From Bacillota bacterium (GTDB lineage Bacteria; Bacillota; Dehalobacteriia; UBA4068): 5,108 bases of DNA. Shown one piece after another: positions 1 through 5,108 of the stretch; position 1 is the stretch's first letter, and every line of letters begins with the position of its first letter. The position numbers were made by a program, and so were the translations under genes. Below the pieces are notes generated by a model. The model was not told where the DNA came from and did not search any database. It saw only the letters and a list, made by a program, of their open reading frames with translations. Location of the stretch: assembly GCA_009778255.1 (NCBI GenBank), contig WRKD01000071.1, positions 1-5,108 on the forward strand, read 5' to 3'.

Positions 1-23
1 TGAGAGAGAAACTCCGCTTGCAA
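1..23 (-). CDS. Start of the next gene downstream of rlmN, possibly a PP2C-type Ser/Thr phosphatase (5' end only)
   Basis: Only about seven codons lie inside the window, reading M-Q-A-E-F-L-S from a TTG codon at 23-21. The sequence AAAGTAGGTG just upstream differs at one base from a full AAAGGAGGTG Shine-Dalgarno, with five bases between it and this TTG. A GTG at 29-27 in the same frame (M-N-L-Q-A-E-F-L-S) is the alternative start but overlaps that ribosome-binding site. The frame is closed upstream by a TAA and contains no ATG. In Bacillota the gene after rlmN is commonly stp/prpC, whose product dephosphorylates targets of the PrkC kinase. Members of that family begin with a short strand leading into a G-x-V/I-R-x-x-N-E-D motif, which would lie just beyond the edge. 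The product is therefore an inference from synteny and a few residues, so no gene symbol is given. Confidence 0.4.
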
Positions 24-29
24 ATTCAC

Positions 30-36
30 ACCTACT
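30..36 (-). promoter_or_regulatory. Likely ribosome-binding site for the gene at the left edge
   Basis: On the minus strand this reads AGTAGGT, the core of the longer near-consensus AAAGTAGGTG. Its spacing favours the TTG start at 23-21 over the GTG at 29-27, because the GTG overlaps the site itself. Confidence 0.4.
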
Positions 37-74
37 TTCTGTGCCCGTCTTTTGGTCGCTTAGGACGCAAAATT

Positions 75-1139
75 CTACAATGATAAACTTAAGCCGCCTC
101 TTAACTGCCCGCAGGCTGCGTCAATATCTGTACCGCGTCTTTCACGTACGGCAACCTCAATACCTCGGCTTACTATAGTAGTATGAAATTTTTTTATTAA
201 TTCGCGCTCACTTGAGTAAAAGCCTGCCTCAATTACATTATTCGCCGGAATAATGTTAACTAATATATCTTCACCTGCCAGCAAATTTGCCAGTTGCCTA
301 GCGTCTTCTTCACTGTCATTTACACCGGAAAATAAAGCATATTCCATAGTTACGCGGCGGCCGGTTTTCATGCGATAATAGCGGCAGGCTGTCAATAATT
401 CCGCAATGGTATAACGGGCAGCTATAGGCATTAAGCGCAGCCTCTTTTCTTGTGCGGCTGCATGTAGAGAAACAGCCAAATTTATTTGTAGCCCCCACTG
501 GGCCAATTCATATATTTGCGGTATCAGCCCGCAAGTAGAAACTGTGATGCGTCGCTGACCAATATTTAAACCCTGTGCATCGTTCATCAATAATATAGCC
601 TGCTTGAGGTGGGTCATATTAGCCAGAGGTTCTCCCATGCCCATGAATACTACATTACTAATACCGGCAAAACCATATTCTTGTCCTATAGTAACGGCGG
701 CTATCGCCTGGGCTATCATTTCTCCAGCGCTTAAATTGCGCGGATGTTTATTTAAAGCGCTGGCGCAAAAAGCGCAACCCATAGCGCAGCCGCTTTGCGT
801 ACTGATGCAGCAGGTGGCACGATCACGGCTGTTTTTTCGCTCGTATAGCATCAGCACTGTTTCTATCAGTTCACCATCTGCCAAGGCCAGCAGCAGTTTT
901 ACCGTATCGCCTTTTTTTGTATTCAGTCTGCGCATTATTACCGGGGCGCTTAGCTCTGTTTCTTCATATAAACGTTTTTGTAATGAAATAGGCAGATCGC
1001 TCATGGCGCTAAATTCTGTTACGCCTTTTTTTTGTAGCCAAGTAAACAACTGCCGCGCCCTATAACTTGGTTCCCCCCACCCTGTTAACAGAGCAGTTAA
1101 AGCAGGAATATCCATAGAAAGCACTTCCGGCTTATTCAT
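75..1139 (-). CDS. rlmN: Dual-specificity RNA methyltransferase RlmN (radical SAM)
   Basis: The product is a cytosolic 4Fe-4S radical-SAM enzyme that, in characterised members, methylates C2 of adenosine 2503 in 23S rRNA and A37 in some tRNAs. The protein has 354 residues, normal for the family. The cluster cysteines are C118, C122 and C125 (CxxxCxxC). The SAM-binding motif GMGEP is at 167-171. C343, in the DIDAACGQL motif near the C terminus, matches the methyl-carrying Cys355 of the E. coli enzyme, and C111 matches its partner Cys118. EYALFSGVND (about 266-275) is another family block. All catalytic residues are present, so the gene should be functional. The ATG start is supported by the family-like N terminus (NKPEVLSMDIPAL) and by an in-frame TGA just upstream. 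No strong Shine-Dalgarno is visible; an alternative start is Met9, preceded by GGAAG. The gene has its own likely promoter in the 79-base gap after rsmB. Confidence 0.97.
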   Translation of the reverse strand: MNKPEVLSMDIPALTALLTGWGEPSYRARQLFTWLQKKGVTEFSAMSDLPISLQKRLYEETELSAPVIMRRLNTKKGDTVKLLLALADGELIETVLMLYERKNSRDRATCCISTQSGCAMGCAFCASALNKHPRNLSAGEMIAQAIAAVTIGQEYGFAGISNVVFMGMGEPLANMTHLKQAILLMNDAQGLNIGQRRITVSTCGLIPQIYELAQWGLQINLAVSLHAAAQEKRLRLMPIAARYTIAELLTACRYYRMKTGRRVTMEYALFSGVNDSEEDARQLANLLAGEDILVNIIPANNVIEAGFYSSERELIKKFHTTIVSRGIEVAVRERRGTDIDAACGQLRGGLSLSL

Positions 1140-1162
1140 CGGGTTTTCTCAACTTTCGCTTG

Positions 1163-1191
1163 ATTATACTATATTTTTCAGCTTTAAGCAA
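1163..1191 (-). promoter_or_regulatory. Probable sigma-A-type promoter of rlmN
   Basis: On the minus strand a perfect TATAAT (1168-1163) lies 17 bases downstream of TTGCTT (1191-1186), which keeps the TTG of the -35 consensus. Transcription would start near 1156, giving a short leader of roughly 17 bases. The -10 and the bases after it are nearly identical to the def promoter at 4194-4222, which strengthens the call. The site sits wholly in the rsmB-rlmN gap, so rlmN can probably be transcribed separately from rsmB, although readthrough is also likely since no terminator is visible. Confidence 0.55.
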
Positions 1192-1218
1192 TATTCTTGC
1201 TAAGAATACAGATATTTC

Positions 1219-2601
1219 TTAATGGTAAATATGAGCTTTCTGCAATAAACATATATAAAAACCTTCTATTCCCTGATGTTGTGGTAAAAATTGTATACTA
1301 CCTGAAAGCGCTGCTTTTTTATCTTTTTCATTTAGCAAAAGTCCTGCCAATTTTGTCATAGGAGCAAGGCTAAAATCTTGCCTTTTTGCCAAAAAACGCT
1401 GTATATTATGGCAATTCTCTTCTTCGCTAATAGTACAAGTGGTATAGCAAATATAACCGCCCGGTTTAATATAAGCAGCGGCGGCTAAAAGCAGTTGATA
1501 AGACAAAATTGCCATCTCTTTAATATCGGATAACTGTTTACGCCAACGTGCGTCGGCGCGTCTGCCCAATACCCCTAAGCCGCTGCAAGGCGCATCTAAT
1601 AGTAAATAATCGGCAAAATTATGCCATTTCGACGGTAATTCTCGTCCATCTGCCGCTAAAACGCCGATAATAGTAATACCCAGGCGTCCGGCATTTTCTT
1701 CAATAAGTTTTAAGCGATGTATATGCAAATCTACTGCCAGTATTTCCCCCTTATTATCCATTAACTGCGCCATATGGGTAGTTTTGCCCCCCGGAGCTGC
1801 GCATAAATCTATAACTTTGCTGCCCGGCTTAGGGTTTAAAGCATAGGCTGCCAATTGCGAAGCCTGACCTTGAATAATAAACTTACCTTGAACCAATAAA
1901 GGCGGCAAATAGTTGCCGCCCTCTTGTACCAGCAAAGATTCTGGTGCATATATACCGGTCTGAGCTATGATACCGGCTTTCGAGAGCTCAATTTGTAGAT
2001 CATTACGCAAGATAGCCAAGGTATTGGTACGTAAATCTATACCCTGATACTGATTAAAAAAACGGCAAAAATCGAATGTATCTTGGGTAGACCAGCGCGT
2101 TAATAAATATTCTGCCAGCCAAAAAGGATAAGAAAGCGTAATGCTGATATAAGCATAAGGGTCGCTTTCATCCGGCAGCGAAATAGTATTTTTTTGTCTT
2201 AAAAAAGAACGTAATACTCCGTTTACCAGCGAAACAGTGCCTGTATGGCCATATTTTTTAGCCAATTCAACTGCCTGATGCACGATGGCGGCTTGCGGTA
2301 AACGCTCTAAATACACAAGTTGATAAAGGCTTAAGCGTAAAATATGATGTATAGGTATACTAAGTTTTTTTAAGGGCCTATTTAGTAGATTACTGAGCAA
2401 GTAATCTACTGCGGCTTGCATTCGCAAAGTGCCGTAAACAAGTTCGCAGGTTAACCGGTTATCTGCTTCATTTAAGTTATAACGGGCAAGCATCTTTTTA
2501 AGCGCCAGATTCGCATAAGCGTAACCCTGTTCCACTTCCAATAAAACCACTAAAGCGGCTTCGCGCGCAGTGATTTTTGGCCCGGTCTGTTGAGCATTCA
2601 T
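1219..2601 (-). CDS. rsmB: 16S rRNA (cytosine-C5) methyltransferase RsmB (Sun/Fmu family)
   Basis: RsmB uses S-adenosylmethionine to methylate C5 of a cytosine in 16S rRNA (C967 in E. coli). The 460-residue length fits the family. Residues about 10-140 form the NusB-like N-terminal RNA-binding domain. The methyltransferase domain follows, with SAM-binding motif I CAAPGGKT at 267-274, motif IV DAPCSGLG at 336-343, and motif VI YTTCTISEEEN at 386-396. C389 is the expected nucleophile and C339 the cysteine that helps release the product. The C terminus ends in the usual G-x-E-G-F-Y-I strand. The ATG start is well supported by GAGGTG (2614-2609) seven bases upstream. The gene lies 105 bases after fmt and 79 bases before rlmN. 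In many Bacillota a DUF116 or metalloprotease gene sits between fmt and rsmB; it is absent here. Confidence 0.97.
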   Translation of the reverse strand: MNAQQTGPKITAREAALVVLLEVEQGYAYANLALKKMLARYNLNEADNRLTCELVYGTLRMQAAVDYLLSNLLNRPLKKLSIPIHHILRLSLYQLVYLERLPQAAIVHQAVELAKKYGHTGTVSLVNGVLRSFLRQKNTISLPDESDPYAYISITLSYPFWLAEYLLTRWSTQDTFDFCRFFNQYQGIDLRTNTLAILRNDLQIELSKAGIIAQTGIYAPESLLVQEGGNYLPPLLVQGKFIIQGQASQLAAYALNPKPGSKVIDLCAAPGGKTTHMAQLMDNKGEILAVDLHIHRLKLIEENAGRLGITIIGVLAADGRELPSKWHNFADYLLLDAPCSGLGVLGRRADARWRKQLSDIKEMAILSYQLLLAAAAYIKPGGYICYTTCTISEEENCHNIQRFLAKRQDFSLAPMTKLAGLLLNEKDKKAALSGSIQFLPQHQGIEGFYICLLQKAHIYH

Positions 2602-2608
2602 TTAAGGG

Positions 2609-2614
2609 CACCTC
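2609..2614 (-). promoter_or_regulatory. Ribosome-binding site of rsmB
   Basis: GAGGTG on the minus strand, seven bases before the rsmB ATG. It is the strongest Shine-Dalgarno in the window and fixes the rsmB start. Confidence 0.75.
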
Positions 2615-2629
2615 GATTTACTCCGACTT

Positions 2630-2667
2630 AAGGCAGCTCCTCATACGCAGCCTTGCCGTTTGCAGGC
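2630..2667 (-). promoter_or_regulatory. Leader region with two overlapping hairpins upstream of rsmB
   Basis: On the minus strand, GCCTGC (2667-2662) can pair with GCAAGGC (2656-2650) through six base pairs with one bulged A and an AAACG loop. Alternatively AAGGCTGC (2654-2647) can pair with GCTGCCTT (2637-2630) through five pairs, a T-T mismatch and two more pairs, with a nine-base loop. The AAGGC segment is shared, so the two hairpins exclude each other. Neither is followed by a run of T, so neither looks like an intrinsic terminator. The structures are short, and a regulatory role is only a possibility. Confidence 0.25.
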
Positions 2668-2671
2668 TATA

Positions 2672-2677
2672 ATTATA
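2672..2677 (-). promoter_or_regulatory. Possible promoter -10 box upstream of rsmB
   Basis: A perfect TATAAT on the minus strand in the fmt-rsmB gap, about 70 bases before the rsmB start. The region 17 bases upstream reads GAATAA, a poor -35, and the preceding TG directly abuts the box rather than having the extended -10 spacing. The call rests mainly on the -10 box in an AT-rich stretch and on the similar placement of promoters before def and rlmN. Confidence 0.3.
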
Positions 2678-2706
2678 CATATTCTTCGCTTTGTTTATTC
2701 TTAGTA

Positions 2707-3648
2707 CTAGTTGAATACTGAACCCTCTTTTATGCCATAGCCACGGGCAAAAGCACAAGCGTCCATTAGCGATTTACCCTGCGGCTGAACCTCGTTCAAG
2801 CAAAGCTCGCCTTCTTGGCAGGCAATCCACATGCCTTGCTTATCAATAGCTATCACTTCACCCGGCTTACCCGGAAAACGGGTTGGGCCAAACTGGCTGC
2901 GCCCAAGTTTTATTCTTTTATCGCCCCATAAACAATAAGCCTTTGGCCAAGGATTTAAAGCGCGAATTTGATTATGTATTTTAAGGGCGCTCATCTGCCA
3001 ATCGACTATCTCATCTTTTGCTGTTAAAGAATGTGCATAGCTGGCCAGTGAATCATCTTGCGCCCGGCGGGGCGCAAGACCGGCGTCTATTAAGCCAACA
3101 GTGCAACAAAGCAGATCTGCGCCCATAAACATCAATTTATCATGCAAAGTTCCGCCGGTTTCAGTGGCATCTATTTCACAAGAGGCGCTTAGAATAATAT
3201 CGCCAGTATCAAGACCTTCATCCATATACATAGTAGTAACGCCACTTAAGTTGGCGCCCTGCATTAAAGCGCGCTGTATCGGCGCTGCGCCCCGATAAGC
3301 CGGTAATAAAGAGGCGTGTAAATTCAATGCGCCTAAACGGGGTATTTGCAATAGTTCCCGTTTTAATATTTGCCCATAGGCAACCGTAATCAGCAGATCT
3401 GGCCGAATAGCATAAATATCCTCTATAAATTGCGGTTCATTAACATTTTGCGGCGTATAAACCGGCAAACCGATTTTTTGTGCAGCTGCTTTAAGCGCTG
3501 TGGCGCTTAAAACAGCGCCGCGTCCTTTCCTTTTATCCGGTCTGCTAATTATATAAAGCGGCTTGTATCCGGCTTCGATAAGCGCATATAAAGGCGCCAC
3601 AGCAAAATCCGGGCTGCCCATATAAATAATTCGCAGGCTTTCATTCAT
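2707..3648 (-). CDS. fmt: Methionyl-tRNA formyltransferase
   Basis: Fmt transfers a formyl group from 10-formyltetrahydrofolate to Met-tRNA(fMet), making the initiator tRNA used in bacterial translation. The open frame extends to 3711, but the true start is very likely the ATG at 3648-3646. From there the protein begins MNESLRIIYMGSPDFA, the family's first beta strand, and is 313 residues long, a usual size; the 21 extra upstream residues are very basic and unlike the family. The tRNA-contacting loop RPDKRKGRG is at 36-44. The catalytic triad N109, H111 and D147 lies in NLHASLLPAYRGAAPIQRA and DEGLDTGDI, matching Asn106, His108 and Asp144 of E. coli. The C-terminal tRNA-binding domain carries IHNQIRALNPWP (around residues 224-235). 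The start overlaps the end of def by 8 bases, so the two are probably translationally coupled, and their products act as an add-and-remove pair. Confidence 0.97.
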   Translation of the reverse strand: MNESLRIIYMGSPDFAVAPLYALIEAGYKPLYIISRPDKRKGRGAVLSATALKAAAQKIGLPVYTPQNVNEPQFIEDIYAIRPDLLITVAYGQILKRELLQIPRLGALNLHASLLPAYRGAAPIQRALMQGANLSGVTTMYMDEGLDTGDIILSASCEIDATETGGTLHDKLMFMGADLLCCTVGLIDAGLAPRRAQDDSLASYAHSLTAKDEIVDWQMSALKIHNQIRALNPWPKAYCLWGDKRIKLGRSQFGPTRFPGKPGEVIAIDKQGMWIACQEGELCLNEVQPQGKSLMDACAFARGYGIKEGSVFN

Positions 3649-4162
3649 TATTTTGCGCCTCATCTTGAACTTGTTCCTGTGCCTCATTTTGTAATTTTTC
3701 CGGTTTTTCATCCCGTACTTCGCGCGTCATAATATCTACAAATAAACGTCCCTGTAAATGATCTATTTCATGCTGAAATATCCGCGCTAAAAATCCTTCG
3801 GCCTCGTATACACATATTTTCCCTTTACGATCCTGGGCTTCCACCCTAATACTTTCGGCGCGCTTCACTTCGCCGCCCAGCTCCGGTACGGAAAGGCAAT
3901 ATTCAACATCACTTATTTCACCTTCCGCCCGGCGTATGGTGGGGTTTATGAGTTCTATTAACCCTTGACCATCATCAATCACCACAATACATTTACTAAT
4001 ACCAATTTGTGGCGCGGCCAGCCCACAACCATTAGAGGCATACATAGTACAAGCCATATCGTCCAAAAGTTTTTCTAAACGAAACCCAAAACGCCGCACC
4101 TGAGCCGCCCGTTGCCGTAATAATGGATCTCCTAATTTAATGATTTCCCGTATCGCCGCCAT
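3641..4162 (-). CDS. def: Peptide deformylase with an acidic, Gln-rich C-terminal tail
   Basis: Def is a metallohydrolase that removes the formyl group from the N-terminal methionine of new proteins at the ribosome. Motif 1, GCGLAAPQ, is at 45-52. Motif 2 is EYCLS at 87-91, containing metal ligand C89; most deformylases have EGCLS, so Y88 replaces a highly conserved glycine. Motif 3, HEIDH at 131-135, supplies ligands H131 and H135 and catalytic E132. The catalytic set is complete, so activity is likely. The folded domain ends near residue 148. The last 20 or so residues form a low-complexity Glu/Gln/Asn tail with an internal eight-residue repeat. The ATG is supported by AGGTGA a few bases upstream. 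The gene has its own promoter in the gap after priA and overlaps the fmt start. The total of 173 residues is within the range for the family but slightly long because of the tail. Confidence 0.96.
   Translation of the reverse strand: MAAIREIIKLGDPLLRQRAAQVRRFGFRLEKLLDDMACTMYASNGCGLAAPQIGISKCIVVIDDGQGLIELINPTIRRAEGEISDVEYCLSVPELGGEVKRAESIRVEAQDRKGKICVYEAEGFLARIFQHEIDHLQGRLFVDIMTREVRDEKPEKLQNEAQEQVQDEAQNNE
3654..3691 (-). repeat. Two 14-base direct repeats, 24 bases apart, in the def tail
   Basis: On the minus strand, CAAAATGAGGCACA (3691-3678) and CAAGATGAGGCGCA (3667-3654) differ at two positions. They encode the repeated Q-N/D-E-A-Q of the deformylase tail. The second copy contains GAGG, the ribosome-binding site for fmt, so the repeat serves coding and initiation at the same time. 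Confidence 0.65.
3658..3661 (-). promoter_or_regulatory. Ribosome-binding site of fmt, inside def
   Basis: GAGG on the minus strand, nine bases before the ATG at 3648-3646. It supports this start over the upstream in-frame ATG codons and lies within the last codons of def. Confidence 0.5.
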
Positions 4163-4166
4163 GCCA

Positions 4167-4172
4167 TCACCT
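4167..4172 (-). promoter_or_regulatory. Ribosome-binding site of def
   Basis: AGGTGA on the minus strand, four bases before the def ATG (seven counted from AGG). It supports the def start at 4162. Confidence 0.6.
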
Positions 4173-4193
4173 ATTTACTTTTGCTTTCGTTTG

Positions 4194-4222
4194 ATTATAC
4201 TACATATAAAGTTATAACGCAA
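4194..4222 (-). promoter_or_regulatory. Probable sigma-A-type promoter of def-fmt
   Basis: On the minus strand a perfect TATAAT (4199-4194) lies 17 bases downstream of TTGCGT (4222-4217). Transcription would begin near 4187, giving a leader of about 25 bases that contains the def ribosome-binding site. The -10 region and the bases after it match the rlmN promoter almost exactly. This implies that def and fmt can be expressed independently of priA. Confidence 0.55.
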
Positions 4223-4234
4223 ATATTTCCCGCT

Positions 4235-4321
4235 TTAAACAATGTGAAGGCTATAGAGAAATCCCATGCCGATATCCCCTGGCAGGATATTAATAATATG
4301 CGTAATATCGCAGCACATCAC
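4235..4321 (-). CDS. Candidate 28-residue small ORF between priA and def, function unknown
   Basis: A GTG at 4321-4319, immediately followed by ATG, opens a 28-codon frame ending in TAA at 4237-4235. AAAGGA (4334-4329) lies seven bases upstream of the GTG, good Shine-Dalgarno spacing. The translation starts MMCCDITHI and ends GFLYSLHIV; it has two adjacent cysteines and is fairly hydrophobic, but no family is recognisable. It lies 27 bases after the priA stop and ends just before the def promoter. A frame this long can arise by chance in a gap of 186 bases, so the ribosome-binding site is the main support. Confidence 0.2.
   Translation of the reverse strand: MMCCDITHIINILPGDIGMGFLYSLHIV
4272..4290 (-). 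other. Small hairpin in the priA-def gap
   Basis: On the minus strand ATATCC and GGATAT form a six-base-pair stem around a seven-base loop, TGCCAGG. No T-run follows, so it is not a clear intrinsic terminator for priA. It lies inside the candidate small ORF. It may have no function. Confidence 0.25.
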
Positions 4322-4348
4322 TTAGTTGTCCTTTAAATGCTCCGACTT

Positions 4349-5108
4349 TTACATCATATTAAAAGGTTCTACATCCAGCTGAACATTTACATCCGGCAAC
4401 TGCTTTTCCTCCTGCCGCCACATTTTCATCCCTTCCGCCGCTGCCTTGCTTAATGAAGTAAGCTCTGGTCCTTTAAGGATGATCTGCCATCTCCAGCGAT
4501 CTTTAACCCGTGTAAGCGGCGCGGCGGCGGGGCCGCATAATTCGGCTTGTGGCGGCAATTGAAGTTTAAGATAATAAGCCATTTTGCGCGCTGCTTCTAT
4601 TACCCGTGCTTCTGTTTTACCGGAAAACATTATCCTTACAAGACAACCGACCGGCGGATAAACATGCAATCGCCTTGATAATAACTCTTCTTCAAAAAAG
4701 CTCTGATAATCCGCCGCCGCCGCCGCCTTAATTGCCAAAGCTTGTGGATTATAAGTTTGGATAATTGCCAAACCCTGTTTTGAACGGCGGCCAGCCCTTC
4801 CGCAAAGCTGACTTAAAAGCTGATATGCGCGTTCGGCTGCCCGCCAATCTGGTAAATTCAATAGGCTATCTGCAGCCAAAGCTGCAGACAAGCTCACATT
4901 CGGAAAATCCAGACCTTTCGCTACCATTTGCGTGCCAACCAGAATATCCGCAGCCCCCTCGTACATGGCCTTATATATCCTGGTATGTTCGCCGCGTTCG
5001 CTTAAAGCATCGCTATCCATGCGTACAATACGCGCCGCTGGAAAAAGATCTGCCAGTTCCGCCGCCACTCTTTGTGTGCCCACGCCAAAACTACGAATAT
5101 GTTTGCTG
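4349..5108 (-). CDS. priA: Primosomal replication-restart helicase PriA, C-terminal part (cut by window edge)
   Basis: PriA is a 3'-5' superfamily 2 DNA helicase that recognises stalled forks and reloads the replication machinery. The frame stays open to the right edge and reads SKHIRSFGVGTQRVAAEL there, a typical PriA block just after the zinc-binding cysteines, so the GTG at 5083 is internal and not a start. About 252 residues are present of the family's usual 730-800. Helicase motif V, ILVGTQMVAKGLDFP, is near 4945-4901, and motif VI, QLLSQLCGRAGR, near 4822-4787; the arginines expected in motif VI are there. The YPPVGCLVRI stretch and the ending with WRWQIILKGP and DVEPFNMM belong to the C-terminal domain. 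Motif VI has Cys where many PriA proteins have Ala (QVAGRAGR), probably harmless. The gene is first of the conserved priA-def-fmt-rsmB-rlmN series. Confidence 0.95.
   Translation of the reverse strand, partial: SKHIRSFGVGTQRVAAELADLFPAARIVRMDSDALSERGEHTRIYKAMYEGAADILVGTQMVAKGLDFPNVSLSAALAADSLLNLPDWRAAERAYQLLSQLCGRAGRRSKQGLAIIQTYNPQALAIKAAAAADYQSFFEEELLSRRLHVYPPVGCLVRIMFSGKTEARVIEAARKMAYYLKLQLPPQAELCGPAAAPLTRVKDRWRWQIILKGPELTSLSKAAAEGMKMWRQEEKQLPDVNVQLDVEPFNMM

Noticed and set aside
316..498. A 60-codon minus-strand frame overlapping rlmN
   Set aside because: It is in another frame within rlmN, and the rlmN frame carries the conserved motifs.
604..1065. A 153-codon open frame on the plus strand opposite rlmN
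   Set aside because: It lies entirely antisense to a clear rlmN with all catalytic motifs, its translation resembles no known family, and no ribosome-binding site was evident.
3101..3298. A 65-codon open frame on the plus strand opposite fmt
   Set aside because: It is a shadow of the fmt coding sequence; fmt is fully supported by its motifs.
3649..3711. Upstream extension of fmt by 21 residues
   Set aside because: The extension is a Lys/Arg-rich artefact of reading def's tail codons in another frame; family length, N-terminal motif and GAGG spacing all favour the ATG at 3648.
4272..4290. Hairpin as a priA transcription terminator
   Set aside because: The stem has only six pairs, is AT-rich at its base, and no T-run follows on the minus strand.
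2621..4348. A 9-base sequence, AAGTCGGAG on the minus strand, present in both the fmt-rsmB gap and just after priA
   Set aside because: Nine bases shared by two gaps is near chance level, and the flanks do not match.
1..5108. Mobile element, CRISPR array, tRNA/rRNA gene or defence/biosynthetic system
   Set aside because: No transposase, long inverted repeats, regularly spaced repeats or structural RNA signatures were seen; nearly all sequence is explained by conserved housekeeping genes.

Overview
This window is a piece of conserved bacterial housekeeping sequence, with every gene on the minus strand. In the direction of transcription (right to left) it reads priA (3' part only), def, fmt, rsmB, rlmN, and then what looks like the first few codons of a further gene at the left edge. 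This order is the classic Bacillota (Firmicutes) arrangement of priA-def-fmt-rsmB-rlmN followed by the Stp/PrpC phosphatase and PrkC kinase genes. The base composition is moderate, the Shine-Dalgarno sequences resemble AGGTG/GAGG, and the promoters look sigma-A-like. Together these suggest a low-to-mid GC Bacillota member, possibly of the Clostridia/Negativicutes side; I cannot name a genus from the sequence alone.

Layout, right to left: 5108-4349 is the C-terminal helicase half of PriA, cut by the window edge. 4348-4163 is a 186-base gap holding a short candidate ORF with its own Shine-Dalgarno, a small hairpin and a good promoter for def. 4162-3641 is peptide deformylase, overlapping by 8 bases the methionyl-tRNA formyltransferase gene at 3648-2707. 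2706-2602 is a 105-base leader with a perfect TATAAT box and two potentially alternative hairpins. 2601-1219 is RsmB, a 16S rRNA m5C methyltransferase. 1218-1140 is a gap with a promoter nearly identical in its -10 region to the def promoter. 1139-75 is RlmN, a radical-SAM methyltransferase. 74-24 is a short spacer, and a probable start codon follows at 23.

The genes share a theme of starting and maintaining replication and translation. PriA restarts stalled replication forks. Fmt formylates the initiator Met-tRNA and Def removes that formyl group from new proteins, so they act as a pair and are translationally coupled here. RsmB and RlmN modify ribosomal RNA, and RlmN also modifies tRNA. No mobile element, CRISPR array, RNA gene or defence system is visible, and I found no convincing undescribed system. 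The items most worth a second look are the twin promoters of def and rlmN, a Tyr replacing the usual Gly in deformylase motif 2, a small repeat in the def tail that carries the fmt ribosome-binding site, and the 28-codon ORF between priA and def.
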